Shown here one piece after another: positions 1-9,813 of a stretch of DNA of 64,000 nt. The notes beneath the pieces are model-generated. The model did no database searches. It was not told the origin of the DNA and saw nothing but the letters and a program-made list of their open reading frames with translations. The stretch is from assembly GCA_019689555.1 (NCBI GenBank), contig JADGHE010000003.1:1-64000 (forward strand). Reading direction: 5' to 3'. Source of the DNA: Variibacter sp. Its GTDB lineage: Bacteria; Pseudomonadota; Alphaproteobacteria; Rhizobiales; Xanthobacteraceae. The translations under genes were made by a program, and so were the position numbers. How positions within the stretch are numbered: the stretch's first letter is position 1; the number at the start of each line of letters is the position of its first letter.

Positions 1-319
1 CAGATGGTCTCACCCGTTGCCGGCGCGCAGGACGCGCCGGAAGGGCCCACCTTGGCGGCTCCGCTCTTCGCCGTAAAGCACGGGATGCGCGGCGGACCGG
101 CGCCGGTCAGGCCTTCGCGCGCAGAAGAAAGGCCCTCAAACCAGCCGTGCCGCGCCCGCCGGCGCCCTGGCGGGGGCATTGCGAGATCGCCTGAAACACG
201 GCGGCCGTTTTTGCAGCTGCGGAAGCGATCGTGACTCGCGTATCGCAAAGTCTGCTTCTTCGCTGCTCGCCATCACGGTGGCGGCTTTGCACGCGTGGGC
301 CCGCGGCCCGATCGCGGAG

Positions 320-749
320 GCGGGCATCGCCGCTCAGCAGGAAAGGCAGCGGGAGCAGCTCGAGAGATATTTCGATCGCCAGATCGCCGAGGCCGAAAAG
401 CTCCGATCGCTGGCCTGGAAGCGGGATTTCTCCTCCCTCGCGGCCTATCAAATGTCCGTCGCGCCATGGCGCGAAAAGCTGAGGGAGTGGCTCGGCGGCA
501 TGGCCTTTCAGCCGGCCGCGCTCGCGCCCAAGGAAATGCAGCTCGCCGAGACGGAAGGGATCAAGGCCTGCTCCCGCATCGACCGCAAGGCCAAGATGGT
601 CGGGCAGCGCCTCAGGCGCTCGAGCAGTTCAAGATCCAACGCGTTCTCGACTATCTTCAGAGCCGACCCGACGTGGACCCCACCGCATCGGCATTTATGG
701 GGTCTCATGGGGCGGGCGCACCGCTCTCTACGCGGCGGCGCGTCTTTGA
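320..749 (+). pseudogene. Decayed alpha/beta hydrolase (acetylxylan esterase/dienelactone hydrolase-like), multiple frameshifts
   Basis: Recognisable hydrolase pieces lie in three successive plus-strand frames. An N-terminal helix containing REQLERYFDRQIAEAEKLR and WKRDFSSLAAY is read from about 341. The segment KIQRVLDYLQSRPDVDP follows in a second frame at about 630-680. The nucleophile elbow RIGIYGVSWGGRTALYAAA, with the G-x-S-x-G serine, is in a third frame at 684-740 and stops at TGA 747-749. At least two indels and a premature stop separate the parts, and the C-terminal Asp/His region is missing. No product is expected. Family assignment rests on memory of this esterase layout; the pseudogene call is firmer than the exact family. 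Confidence 0.6.
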
Positions 750-886
750 GGGCGCGCATGTCGTCGACGGCCAGGCGGCGATCCCCTTCCTTGAACGGCA
801 AATAGTCACGGCGCGCGGCCGCACCGCCGAGCCCGCGCGCCTCTTTACAGGAACGCACGAAGCGCCGTTCGCCCGCCGGATCTGCA

Positions 887-1270
887 TCAGGCGTGGCGGC
901 CCGCCGTCTGCGGCAGGGTGGTGAGGTCCCACGTCGCCGCAATGAACACGAGCGCGCCGACGATCAGCGCATTCCACAAGGCCGGCGTGCTGCCGCTGAA
1001 GCCGATCAGCCAGGGCGAGATGAAGAGCCACACGCCGGACAGGAGGTTGATCCATTCCTCCCACGGCCGCGGGCGCACGAGCGCCGCAACCGAGAAGACG
1101 CCGATCACGATCGCGAAGATCCAGCAATTCCATGCGGCGCCCGCCGCCGCGTCGGCGCCGCCGGGCGCAAAGCCGAGCACCCAGGGCGAAATGAAGAGCC
1201 AGCAGGCGAGCATCAGATTGAGCCAGTCCTGCCACCGACCCTCTCGGGGTGTTGGGGTCAAGTCCGGCAT
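887..1270 (-). CDS. SPW repeat-containing small membrane protein
   Basis: This 127-aa integral membrane protein has two copies of the SPW repeat (PF03779): WLFISPWVLGF near residues 24-34 and WLFISPWLIGF near 82-92. Each forms part of a pair of hydrophobic helices, so about four membrane segments are expected. The start is an ATG at 1268-1270 preceded by a strong AAGGAGG. The biochemical role of the family is unknown; such proteins are often seen near stress or respiratory genes. It is intact although both neighbours, the esterase remnant and the TPP-enzyme stump, are broken. The family call is confident; no function is claimed. Confidence 0.85.
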   Translation of the reverse strand: MPDLTPTPREGRWQDWLNLMLACWLFISPWVLGFAPGGADAAAGAAWNCWIFAIVIGVFSVAALVRPRPWEEWINLLSGVWLFISPWLIGFSGSTPALWNALIVGALVFIAATWDLTTLPQTAGRHA

Positions 1271-1446
1271 CGTGAGCCTCCTTCAGCATGCTGTCCCCCC
1301 GCCGTCGGGAACGGGCGGATCGAGCCGATTCGGTGCGACGGGGCCTGCGAAGCGCCCTGCGCTGCGCCGCGGATCGGGCTCGCGACGCGAACGTCGGCGC
1401 CTCGAGCCAGTGACAACGATTTCCGGGCGCAGGCGGTTTCACCGTC

Positions 1447-1653
1447 CGGCATGGCGAAGACGCCGAGCTTGTCGCCGCTCGTGACGCGCGAGATCGCGTC
1501 CGCCATGTGCAGGTCGGTGCGCTCCTGCCGCACGATCACGGGTCGGATGCCGGCGGCGGCGCCGCGCTCGAGAATGTGATTGACCGGATAGCCGATGATC
1601 GTGTCGACGCCCTCGCGGCGCAGGATCTCGACAATGGCGTCGGCGACTTTCAT
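1447..1653 (-). pseudogene. N-terminal stump of a thiamine-diphosphate-dependent (acetolactate synthase-like) enzyme
   Basis: Reading starts at ATG 1651-1653 and gives about 69 residues typical of the TPP-enzyme N-terminal (Pyr) domain: MKVADAIVEILRREGVDTII, then VIVRQERTDLHMADAISR with the conserved glutamate in RQERT, then GDKLGVFAMP. After position about 1447 the frame stays open to 1258 but no longer resembles the family. Intact enzymes have about 550-600 residues, so more than 85 percent is missing. It was probably cut by a deletion that brought the SPW gene next to it. A full-length relative, not the same gene, is present at 36090-37772. Confidence 0.75.
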
Positions 1654-1828
1654 GGGTGTTCCTCGCGGTTGTTGGCCTGTGTTGTTATGGCTTGTCGTGG
1701 CGCGCGGCGATGCGCGGCCGCTTCGGCCGGCCTTCCGCGGCAAAAGGGCCGGCACGGCTGAGACTATACGACCGCAAAGGCCGAGGCGGGCAAGCGCCGC
1801 CGCCGATCGTCACATTGCGGGGCAGGCG

Positions 1829-2749
1829 TCAGGCCGCGCCCATGCGGTGCAGCTTGAGAATCGCGTAGACGGCCTCGTTCTTGGGCGTCGGCACGCCGAG
1901 CTCGCGCCCCAGCGCGACCACCTTGCCGGACAGCCAGTCGAGCTCGAGCCGGTTGCCGCGCTCGAGGTCGTGGGCCATGGAGGCGCGCATGTCGTAGGGC
2001 GCGCTCTGCAGGAAGGCGAGCCCTTCCTCGACCAGAGTCTCGGGCAACGGCACCCCCTTCGCCCGGCCCACAGCGATGACCTCCTGCATCAGGTCGATGA
2101 AGAAGGCGCGCGTCTCGGGGTCGGCGACGATCGGCCCGATGGGCAGCCGCGTCGCCGCCGTTGCGGCCGACATGGTGACGAGAAAGACAAATTTGCGCCA
2201 GCGCTCGATCTGGATGTCGTCCGAGAGCGCGATGTCGATGCCGGCGGCGCGCGCGGCCGCGACGAAGGCCTCCAGCTTGTCGTCCGGCTTGCCGTCGAGC
2301 CGCCCGCAGCGGATGCGGGCGAAGCGGCTGGTCTGACGGATGATGCCGGGCTCGCCGATCACGGTCGCGATATAGGCGACGCCCGCAACCACGTGCTCGG
2401 CGCCGAGAATGGCTGCGAGCCGCTCGGGGCTGTCGATGCCATTCTGCAAGGTGATGAGGCGCGTATCGCGGCCGATGAGCGCGCGCCCGAGCGTGCCGGC
2501 ATGCTCCGTATCCCAGAGCTTGACGGCGAACAGCACGATATCGACGGGCCCCACGGCCGCGGGATCGTCGGTCGCCTTCGCATCCTTGATGTGCAGGTCG
2601 CCGAGCGCGCTTTCCACGATCAGCCCGCGCTCGCGAATCGCCGCAAGGTGCGCGCCGCGCGCGAGAAACGCCACGTCGTGGCCCGCCGCAGCGAGCCGTG
2701 CGCCGAAGTAGCCGCCGACGCCGCCGGCCGCCATCGTTGCAATCCGCAT
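1829..2749 (-). CDS. panE: 2-dehydropantoate 2-reductase (ketopantoate reductase, PanE/ApbA family)
   Basis: The 306-aa protein would reduce 2-dehydropantoate to pantoate with NADPH, in pantothenate/CoA synthesis, in the cytosol. The N-terminal Rossmann motif is AAGGVGGYFGARLAAAGHDV (residues 8-27), a slightly altered GxGxxG in which the usual GAGAVG reads AGGVGG. Further family marks are VKLWDTE, TLQNGIDSPE near residue 98, and the C-terminal ApbA_C helix with RASMAHDLERGNRLELDWLSG, which carries the substrate-binding residues. Length is normal. Many organisms carry several paralogues, some acting on other keto acids, so the physiological substrate is less certain than the family. Confidence 0.85.
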   Translation of the reverse strand: MRIATMAAGGVGGYFGARLAAAGHDVAFLARGAHLAAIRERGLIVESALGDLHIKDAKATDDPAAVGPVDIVLFAVKLWDTEHAGTLGRALIGRDTRLITLQNGIDSPERLAAILGAEHVVAGVAYIATVIGEPGIIRQTSRFARIRCGRLDGKPDDKLEAFVAAARAAGIDIALSDDIQIERWRKFVFLVTMSAATAATRLPIGPIVADPETRAFFIDLMQEVIAVGRAKGVPLPETLVEEGLAFLQSAPYDMRASMAHDLERGNRLELDWLSGKVVALGRELGVPTPKNEAVYAILKLHRMGAA

Positions 2750-2941
2750 GAACTCTCCCCCGCGGTCCGGCTGGTCGAACCCGGCTTGTGGGGGATTTTA
2801 AAGCGCCGCCCGCGCGCGTCTACCCGCCAAGATCTGCTTCCGGCGGCACGGCCCGGATGCCGGGGGCGGGCGCGGTCCCGCCGCGTGCACCGCCCGTCCC
2901 GCCGCGCCGGGGGCCGGCGCGAGAGCCGCAGGCGCCTCCCG

Positions 2942-3661
2942 TCAGTTCGCGGCTCTCGCCGCGGTCGCGAGGCTCAGCGGCGCGCCGCGGTCGCGCACCG
3001 TGCGCGGCTCCGGCGCCCGGCGGCGCGCGTCCGGCAGGACCACGACCTTGGTGCCGAGGTCCACGCGGTTGAAGAGATCGATCACGTCCTCGTTGAGCAT
3101 GCGGATGCAACCGCTGGAGACGTGCTTGCCGATGGTCGAGGGCGCATTCGTGCCGTGTATGCGGAAGAGCGTGCCGCTCAGATACAGAGCGCGCGCGCCG
3201 AGCGGATTGCTGGGGCCGCCCGCCATCCAGCGCGGCAGATAGGGCTGGCGCTCGACCATCTCGGCCGGCGGAATCCAGTCCGGCCATTCGGCCTTGCGGC
3301 CGATCGACCTCACGCCCGACCAGGTGAATCCCTCGCGGCCGACGCCGATGCCGTAGCGGATCGCCTTGTCCCCGCCGAGGACGTAATAGAGATACGTGTT
3401 GGGCGTGTCGACGATGACGGTGCCGGGCGGCTCCTGCGTCCGATAGGTCACGATCTGGCGGCGCAGATGCGCCGGCACTTGCGCGGCGCCCCGCTCCGCC
3501 GCGAAGGGCCCGCGCGGCGCATCCCGCACGACGCCATCGAAGATCGTGTTGGGAGGGGCCGGCCCGAGCGCCAGGGGCTGCGCCTCTGCCGAAAGGCCGC
3601 CGAGGCCGAGGCTCGCGAGGGCGAGCGCTGCGACGGAACCGAGGATGCGAGAGCCGCGCAT
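2942..3661 (-). CDS. L,D-transpeptidase (YkuD domain), exported
   Basis: This 239-aa envelope enzyme would form 3-3 peptidoglycan cross-links or attach proteins to peptidoglycan. An N-terminal signal peptide covers residues 1-28, ending SAEAQP. The YkuD domain spans about residues 75-205. The catalytic motif is FRIHGTNAPSTIGKHVSSGC, with the His of HGTN and the nucleophilic Cys of SSGCIRM. The stretch LPRWMAGGPSNPLGARALYL is typical of Hyphomicrobiales ErfK/YbiS-type members. Start ATG 3659-3661. It stands alone, transcribed leftward toward panE with 190 bp between. Confidence 0.92.
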   Translation of the reverse strand: MRGSRILGSVAALALASLGLGGLSAEAQPLALGPAPPNTIFDGVVRDAPRGPFAAERGAAQVPAHLRRQIVTYRTQEPPGTVIVDTPNTYLYYVLGGDKAIRYGIGVGREGFTWSGVRSIGRKAEWPDWIPPAEMVERQPYLPRWMAGGPSNPLGARALYLSGTLFRIHGTNAPSTIGKHVSSGCIRMLNEDVIDLFNRVDLGTKVVVLPDARRRAPEPRTVRDRGAPLSLATAARAAN

Positions 3662-3849
3662 GGCGGGCGTTCCCCCGTTGGGATCGCGTGAATTCGACTC
3701 TCCAATCCTTCTTCAGGTTCAAAGTTCCGTCCGCTCGCAAGGGAGCGTCGCGCAGGCGCGCGAGAAACGCCCGATGGCCAAAGGATCGGCATCGGCCGGC
3801 GCGGAGAGACGACGGCGCAAGAAACGGCGCGGCAAAGGAGGGCGACAGC

Positions 3850-3880
3850 AAAGAAAAGGGGCCGGCAGGAGCGCCGGCCG
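3850..3880 (-). terminator. Rho-independent terminator candidate, minus strand
   Basis: Read on the minus strand, a 7-bp GC stem (GGCCGGC 3860-3866 paired with GCCGGCC 3873-3879, 6-nt loop) is followed by CC and a T-rich run (complement of 3851-3857). It lies 230 bp beyond the trmO-like stop. The gap 3662-4106 holds no convincing gene in any frame; this hairpin is the only structure I see there. Confidence 0.5.
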
Positions 3881-4106
3881 CAGTTCGATCGTCAGGAGCT
3901 CGGGATTGGGCAAGTCGTCCCGCGTTCCCGGCGAAAGAACGCAAGCCCGCCCGAACGGTTCCAGCCCGCGATCTGGAGCCGACCCGCCCGCCTCGCGGGG
4001 CCGGCGCCGGTCCGCCGCGGCGCGGCCATGGTTTCGGAAGGTTTTCGTCCGTCACCGGCATCGTCCGCCGGCGCCGCGACGGGAGAGCGGCGGAGGCCCC
4101 CCGCGA

Positions 4107-4631
4107 TCAATCGCTGCCGCGATGCCAGCCGACCACCGCCTCCGGCACCGAATCCGTCGAGGCGAAGTAGGGCTTGAGGTCGAGAAGCGGCGTGCCGTCG
4201 AGGCAGTCCAGCCCCCGCACCGTGAGCCGCCGCCCCTCGACCGCCAGCAGCCGGACGACGCTCGCCGCGATGGGATTGGGGCGCACCGGCGAGCGTAGCG
4301 CGAAGGTGCCGCGCGGGCGGCCAGCGTGGCGCGGCACCTGCAGCACGAGGTCCCGGCGCGCCCGGTGCATCCAGTACAGCACCAGGAGGTGCGTGCAGGT
4401 CTCGACGCCGTCGAGCGCCGGCGCCCAGCGCTCGTCGACCTCGATCGTGCAGACGGCCTCGGATTCGCGCGAATTCTTCGGGCACTCCTCGCGCCGCGTC
4501 CACGGCGTATGGATGCGGCCGATGAAGTAGAGGCCGGCGTCGAAGGCCTCCGGCAGCGGCACCGCCACTTCGCCCGCGCGCATGTCGCTGTCTGCGGGCG
4601 GCCCGTTATCCTGTCGATCCTGCGTTGACAT
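4107..4631 (-). CDS. trmO: TrmO/TsaA-like tRNA m6t6A37 methyltransferase family protein (UPF0066)
   Basis: The 174-aa protein belongs to the TsaA/VirR/UPF0066 family (PF01980). E. coli TrmO N6-methylates t6A37 of tRNA-Thr using SAM. Family marks are YFIGRIHTPWTRREECPKN near residue 35, the acidic strand VDERWAPALDGVETCTHLLV, and RSPVRPNPIAASVVRLL near 120 (the RPNPIxxSVVRL signature). The start is ATG 4629-4631; a second Met (MRAGEV) lies 16 codons in. It is divergent from the B3/4 gene with 51 bp between. This short beta-barrel form lacks the C-terminal extension of E. coli TrmO, so identical activity is inferred. Confidence 0.8.
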   Translation of the reverse strand: MSTQDRQDNGPPADSDMRAGEVAVPLPEAFDAGLYFIGRIHTPWTRREECPKNSRESEAVCTIEVDERWAPALDGVETCTHLLVLYWMHRARRDLVLQVPRHAGRPRGTFALRSPVRPNPIAASVVRLLAVEGRRLTVRGLDCLDGTPLLDLKPYFASTDSVPEAVVGWHRGSD

Positions 4632-4682
4632 GGCGGCAGGGTATGCGAAACCTCGGCCCTGCTGAAGCGCATCCCTCACCTC

Positions 4683-5417
4683 ATGTCGTCGCTTGTCTTC
4701 ACGATTGCCGAGATTGCCGACCAGTTCCCGGAGTTCCGCCTGGGCGTGGTCGTGGCGGAGAACCTCACCGTTCTGCCCGAGCGGCCCGCGGCGCTCGATG
4801 CGCTGATCCGCGAGCGCGAGATCGCGGCGCGCGGCCGCTGGACGGGCATCGAGCTTGCGCGCGTGCCCGGCGTCGCGGCCTGGCGCAGCGCCTACAAGGC
4901 CTTCGGGGTCAAGCAGACGCGCTACCGCTCCTCCGTCGAACGGCTGCTCAAGAACGTGCTCGCGGGGCGCGACCTGCCGCGCGTCAACGCCTTCGTCGAC
5001 CTCTACAACGCGGTCTCGCTCACGCATGTTCTGCCGCTCGGGGCCGACGACCTCGACAAGGTGACGCCGCCGCTCGCCTTTCGCTATGCGCGGCCCGGCG
5101 ATACCTTCGTCGACATGACCAACGGCGGCGAGAGCGACGCCGAGAACGGCGCCGAGCCCGCGGCCGAGGCGCCGAATCCCGGCGAGGTGGTCTATGCCGA
5201 TGCCGAGAAGGTGCTCTGCCGTCGCTGGAACTGGCGGCAGGACGCGCGCTCGCTGATCACGCCGTCGACGCGGCGCGCGGTCGTGACCCTCCAGGCGAAC
5301 GGCTGGGGCGACATTGCCGAGGCGATGGACGAGCTCGTGCGCCTGATCGAGCGCTACTGCGGCGGAAACTGCCGCACGGCCCTGCTCGACGCCGCCCACC
5401 GCAAGGCCACGGTGTAG
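4683..5417 (+). CDS. B3/B4 tRNA-binding domain protein (PheT-like editing fold)
   Basis: This 244-aa stand-alone protein has the B3/4 domain of the phenylalanyl-tRNA synthetase beta chain. In PheT that domain edits misacylated tRNA. Visible marks are WRSAYKAFGVKQTRYRSSVE near residues 70-90, RDLPRVNAFVDLYNAVSLTH near 100-120, and the late segment VLCRRWNWRQDARSLITPST near 180. A short low-complexity acidic insertion (GESDAENGAEPAAEAPNPGE) sits at 150-170. Length is usual for free-standing members. Its role is not established; trans-editing or metabolite binding is possible. It faces the fadJ-like gene across a GC hairpin. Confidence 0.85.
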   Translation: MSSLVFTIAEIADQFPEFRLGVVVAENLTVLPERPAALDALIREREIAARGRWTGIELARVPGVAAWRSAYKAFGVKQTRYRSSVERLLKNVLAGRDLPRVNAFVDLYNAVSLTHVLPLGADDLDKVTPPLAFRYARPGDTFVDMTNGGESDAENGAEPAAEAPNPGEVVYADAEKVLCRRWNWRQDARSLITPSTRRAVVTLQANGWGDIAEAMDELVRLIERYCGGNCRTALLDAAHRKATV

Positions 5418-5418
5418 C

Positions 5419-5442
5419 TTCCTCCCCGCGGGCGGGGAGGAG
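5419..5442. terminator. GC hairpin between convergent genes, likely bidirectional terminator
   Basis: A 9-bp perfect stem CCTCCCCGC (5421-5429)/GCGGGGAGG (5432-5440) with a 2-nt centre extends by one more A-T pair. It sits in the 33-bp gap between the convergent B3/4 and fadJ-like genes. On the plus strand it is followed by AGGCAGAAAA rather than a T run. It also resembles the GC-rich palindromes near 9686, 9788, 35548 and 62837. Confidence 0.5.
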
Positions 5443-5450
5443 GCAGAAAA

Positions 5451-7679
5451 TCAGGCCGCCGCCTTCTCACCCGGCGCGAAGCGGCCATAAAACGTCTCGC
5501 CCTTCTTGGCCATGTCGAGCAGAAGCTTCGAGGGCTTGAAGCGAGGGCCGTACTTCTTCTCCAGCCGCCTGCACAGCTCGACGAACTTCCGCGTCCCCAT
5601 CATGTCGATGTAGGACAGCGTGCCGCCAGTGAACGGCGCGAAGCCGAAGCCGAGGATCGAGCCCACGTCGGCCTCGCGCACATCGGTGAGCACGCCTTCC
5701 TCGAAGCAGCGCGCCGTCTCCAGCGCCTGGATCGCGAGGAAGCGTTGCTTGAGCTCTTCGACGAGGGCGCGCCCCGCGCGGTCGATCTCGTCCGCGGTGA
5801 GCGTTCGCGGCTGCAGGTCGGCGAGCCCGGGCCACAACCTTTTCGGACCCTTCTCCGGATAGTCGTAGAAGCCCTTGCCGTTCTTGCGGCCGAGGCGCCC
5901 CCGCTTCTCGACCATGTCCTCGAGCAGCGCCTTCTGCATCGGGTCGACCGCGCCGGGGCCGAGATCGGCCTCCGTCGCCTTGAGGATCCGCCAGGCGAGG
6001 TCGACCGCCACCTCGTCGGTCAGCGCGAGCGGGCCGACCGGCATGCCGGCCATGCGGGCGACGTTCTCGATCATCGCCGCGGGGATGCCCTCGCTCAGCA
6101 TCAGGTGGCCTTCGCGCAAGTAGGTGCCCACGACGCGCGAAGTGTAGAAGCCGCGCGAATCGTTGACGACGATCGGCGTCTTCTTGATGGCCCGCACATA
6201 GTCGAGCGCGGTCGCGAGCGCCGCCTCGCCCGTGTTCTTTCCGCGGATGATCTCGACCAGCATCATCTTCTCGACCGGCGAGAAGAAGTGGATGCCGATG
6301 AAGTTCTCGGCCCGCTTGTAATCCTTGGCGAGCGAGGTGATCGGCAGCGTCGAGGTGTTCGAGCCGAAAGTGACGTCGTCGGCGACGACCGCCCCGGCCT
6401 TGGCGTAGGCCTCGGCCTTCACCTTGCGGTCCTCGAACACGGCCTCGATCACGAGGTCGCAGCCGGCGAGCGCCGCATAGTCGGCCGCCGGCGTGATGCG
6501 CCGGAGCAGCGCCTCCTTCTCCTCGGGCTTGGCGCGGCCGCGGTTGACCTGCTCGGTCATCAGCTTGTCCGAATGCGCCTTGCCCTTCTCCGCGAGCGCC
6601 TGATCGCGGTCGATCAGCACCACCTCGAGGCCGGCGAGCGCCGTTACATAGGCGATGCCCGCGCCCATGAAGCCCGCGCCGATGATGCCGACTTTCTGCA
6701 GCCGCTTCGGCGCGATGTGCGCCGGGCGCCGGGCGCCCTTGTTCAGCTCCTGCAGGGAGACGAAGAGGCTGCGGATCATCGCCGCCGCCTCGGGCGAGCG
6801 AAGGATCTTGGCGAACCAGCGCGACTCGATGCGCAGCGCGGTATCGAACGGCACCTGCAGTCCGTCGAACACCACCTGCATGACGGCGCGCGCCGCGGGG
6901 TAGTTGTCGTAGGTCTCGCGCCGGTAGATCGCGTTCGCGGGCGGGAACGTCATCATCCCCGCCTTCGACCAGACGAGCCCGCCGGGCAGCCGGAAGTTCT
7001 TGTCGTCCCACGGCGCGACCGCCTTGCCGCCGGCCTTGATCCAATCCTTGGCGGCCGTGATCAGCTCCTCGGGCGGAACGACGGCGTCGACGAGCTTCAG
7101 CGCCTTGGCGCGGTCGAGGCGGAGCTGCTCGCCCTTGAGCAGGAGCTGCAGCGCATCGGCGGGCGGCAGCAGGCGCACGATGCGCTGCGTGCCCCCGGCG
7201 CCGGGAAACAGCCCGACCTTGATCTCGGGGAGGCCGACGCGCGTGTTCGGGTTCTGCGCGGCGACGCGGTGGTGGCAGGCGAGACAAAGCTCGAAGCCGC
7301 CGCCGAGGGCCGTGCCGTTGATCGCCGCAACCCACGGCTTGCCGCTCGTCTCGAGCCGGCGATAGATGAGCGACAGCCGGCGGCTTTCCTCGAACAGTCT
7401 GGCGACGGCGGCCTCCTCGCCCTGGGCGCGCACCATCTCGGCGAAGAGGCGGTTGAGCTTTTCGAGCATGTTGAGGTCGGCGCCGGCGCAGAACGTCTCC
7501 TTGGCGGAGGTCACGACCGCGCCCTTGATCGCCGGATCGCCCACCACCTTGTCGACGATGGCTTCGAGCTCGTCCATGACGCGCTGGTCGATGACGTTCA
7601 TCGAGCGGTTCGGCATGTCCCAGGTGACGAGCGCAAGGCCGTCGCCGTCGATGTCGAGCGTGAAGTTCGTGTAGGTCAT
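5451..7679 (-). CDS. fadJ: Trifunctional-type fatty acid oxidation complex alpha subunit (enoyl-CoA hydratase/3-hydroxyacyl-CoA dehydrogenase, FadJ/FadB-like)
   Basis: The 742-aa protein performs two beta-oxidation steps: hydration of trans-2-enoyl-CoA, and NAD-dependent oxidation of L-3-hydroxyacyl-CoA. The N-terminal crotonase domain has the oxyanion-hole segments FCAGADLNML near residue 66 and NGTALGGGFELCLACHHRV near 120, then GLPEIKVGLFPGAGGTQR with both catalytic Glu positions. The dehydrogenase part starts near 330 with GIIGAGFMGAGIAYVTALAG, then SNTSTLPITSLA and IHFFSPVEKMMLVEIIRG with the catalytic His, then the C-terminal 3HCDH repeats. I chose ATG 7677-7679 because GGGAGAG precedes it; the open frame continues upstream without homology. 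The thiolase partner lies at 8455-9663. Confidence 0.93.
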   Translation of the reverse strand: MTYTNFTLDIDGDGLALVTWDMPNRSMNVIDQRVMDELEAIVDKVVGDPAIKGAVVTSAKETFCAGADLNMLEKLNRLFAEMVRAQGEEAAVARLFEESRRLSLIYRRLETSGKPWVAAINGTALGGGFELCLACHHRVAAQNPNTRVGLPEIKVGLFPGAGGTQRIVRLLPPADALQLLLKGEQLRLDRAKALKLVDAVVPPEELITAAKDWIKAGGKAVAPWDDKNFRLPGGLVWSKAGMMTFPPANAIYRRETYDNYPAARAVMQVVFDGLQVPFDTALRIESRWFAKILRSPEAAAMIRSLFVSLQELNKGARRPAHIAPKRLQKVGIIGAGFMGAGIAYVTALAGLEVVLIDRDQALAEKGKAHSDKLMTEQVNRGRAKPEEKEALLRRITPAADYAALAGCDLVIEAVFEDRKVKAEAYAKAGAVVADDVTFGSNTSTLPITSLAKDYKRAENFIGIHFFSPVEKMMLVEIIRGKNTGEAALATALDYVRAIKKTPIVVNDSRGFYTSRVVGTYLREGHLMLSEGIPAAMIENVARMAGMPVGPLALTDEVAVDLAWRILKATEADLGPGAVDPMQKALLEDMVEKRGRLGRKNGKGFYDYPEKGPKRLWPGLADLQPRTLTADEIDRAGRALVEELKQRFLAIQALETARCFEEGVLTDVREADVGSILGFGFAPFTGGTLSYIDMMGTRKFVELCRRLEKKYGPRFKPSKLLLDMAKKGETFYGRFAPGEKAAA

Positions 7680-7832
7680 CTGGCTCTCCCTGACCGTCGG
7701 CGCTCCCCGGGCGCAGCGCCGCGCGGCGCGGCGCGCGGACCCGGGATGCAACCTGCCACCATCGCCCTTGGGCCCGCTGCGGTGCGCCGCCCTCGCGCGG
7801 CACCGCCTGCGGAAGCCGTCCGGGGCCTCGTC

Positions 7833-8294
7833 TCACGCATAGGGCTCGCCCGATTTGTGCAGCCGGCGGACGCCGTTCTCGTCCTTCACGATGCGCAGAT
7901 CGGCTTCAGGATATTCCACGCGGTCGCGCGGCGCGCGGGTGCCGATTTCGAGATACACCGCATCGCGCGCCGTGCGGTTGATCAGGTGGTGCCCGTTGCC
8001 GGAATTGGCCTTCCAGCCGGCGGCCTCGCCCGCCTTCAGCACCGTTTCGCCCTCGTCCTCGACCAGCACGACCTCGCCCTCGAGAATATAGACGAGCTCG
8101 TCCTCGGCCTCGTGCCAGTGCCGCAACGAGGAGGCCGCGCCGGGCTTGAGCCGCGTGAGATTGACGCCGAACTGGGTGAGCCCCACGGCGTCGCCGAGCC
8201 GTTTGCGCTCGCGGCCGGCCACCACCTTGCGGAAGGGTTCGGGATAGTTGGTGCCGGTCTGCACGGGGAGATTGGCGATGTCGATCTTGGGCAT
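7833..8294 (-). CDS. Cupin-domain protein
   Basis: This 153-aa single-cupin protein has the metal-binding motif HWHEAEDELVYILEGEVVLV (residues 60-79, the G(X)5HXH(X)3-4E(X)6G region). A second motif near GHHLINRTARDAVYLEIGTR (about 103-122) supplies the remaining His. The C terminus has PRDRVEYPEADLRIVKDENG, seen in a cupin subgroup common in Hyphomicrobiales. The start is ATG 8292-8294. It lies inside the beta-oxidation region between thiolase and FadJ-like genes, all on the minus strand, with gaps of about 150 bp on each side, so it may be separately transcribed. No substrate can be assigned. Confidence 0.8.
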   Translation of the reverse strand: MPKIDIANLPVQTGTNYPEPFRKVVAGRERKRLGDAVGLTQFGVNLTRLKPGAASSLRHWHEAEDELVYILEGEVVLVEDEGETVLKAGEAAGWKANSGNGHHLINRTARDAVYLEIGTRAPRDRVEYPEADLRIVKDENGVRRLHKSGEPYA

Positions 8295-8454
8295 GTAAAC
8301 GTCCTGAGCTGCGGTTCGCCCCTGCCGCTTGCGGGGCGCCCGACGCGCCGGGCGCATCGGGCGAGGGCGGCTTGTGGGATGGGGAGCACGACTAGCCCCC
8401 GCGCGGCTCGCCGCCAAGCTCGCCACCGCATCCCCGCGGGCGAGAGCGGAATGG

Positions 8455-9663
<1,209 letters not shown>

Positions 9664-9685
9664 GGTCCTTCTCCTTCGGCATTCT

Positions 9686-9802
9686 TCTCCCGCTCCCCGC
9701 TTGCGGGAGAGCGGCGAGGCGAGGAGCCTTTCCGCAAGCCCGTTCGTGAAAACGCCCCTCGCCGGGTCGCTCGGCGATCCAGCCTCCCCCCGCACCGCGG
9801 GG
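9686..9802. repeat. Paired GC palindromes between acyl-CoA dehydrogenase and thiolase genes
   Basis: Two hairpins bracket this intergenic stretch: TCTCCCGC 9686-9693 with GCGGGAGA 9703-9710, and CCCCGC 9788-9793 with GCGGGG 9797-9802. The wording (CTCCCCGC, GCGGGGAGAGGCGA) recurs at 62837-62860 and in weaker form at 5419 and 35548. It looks like a dispersed intergenic palindrome family. Confidence 0.5.
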
Positions 9803-9813
9803 AGAGGCGACGA

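Noticed and set aside
1258-1446. Continuation of the TPP-enzyme stump
   Set aside because: The frame is open but residues no longer resemble the family; only 1447-1653 is called.
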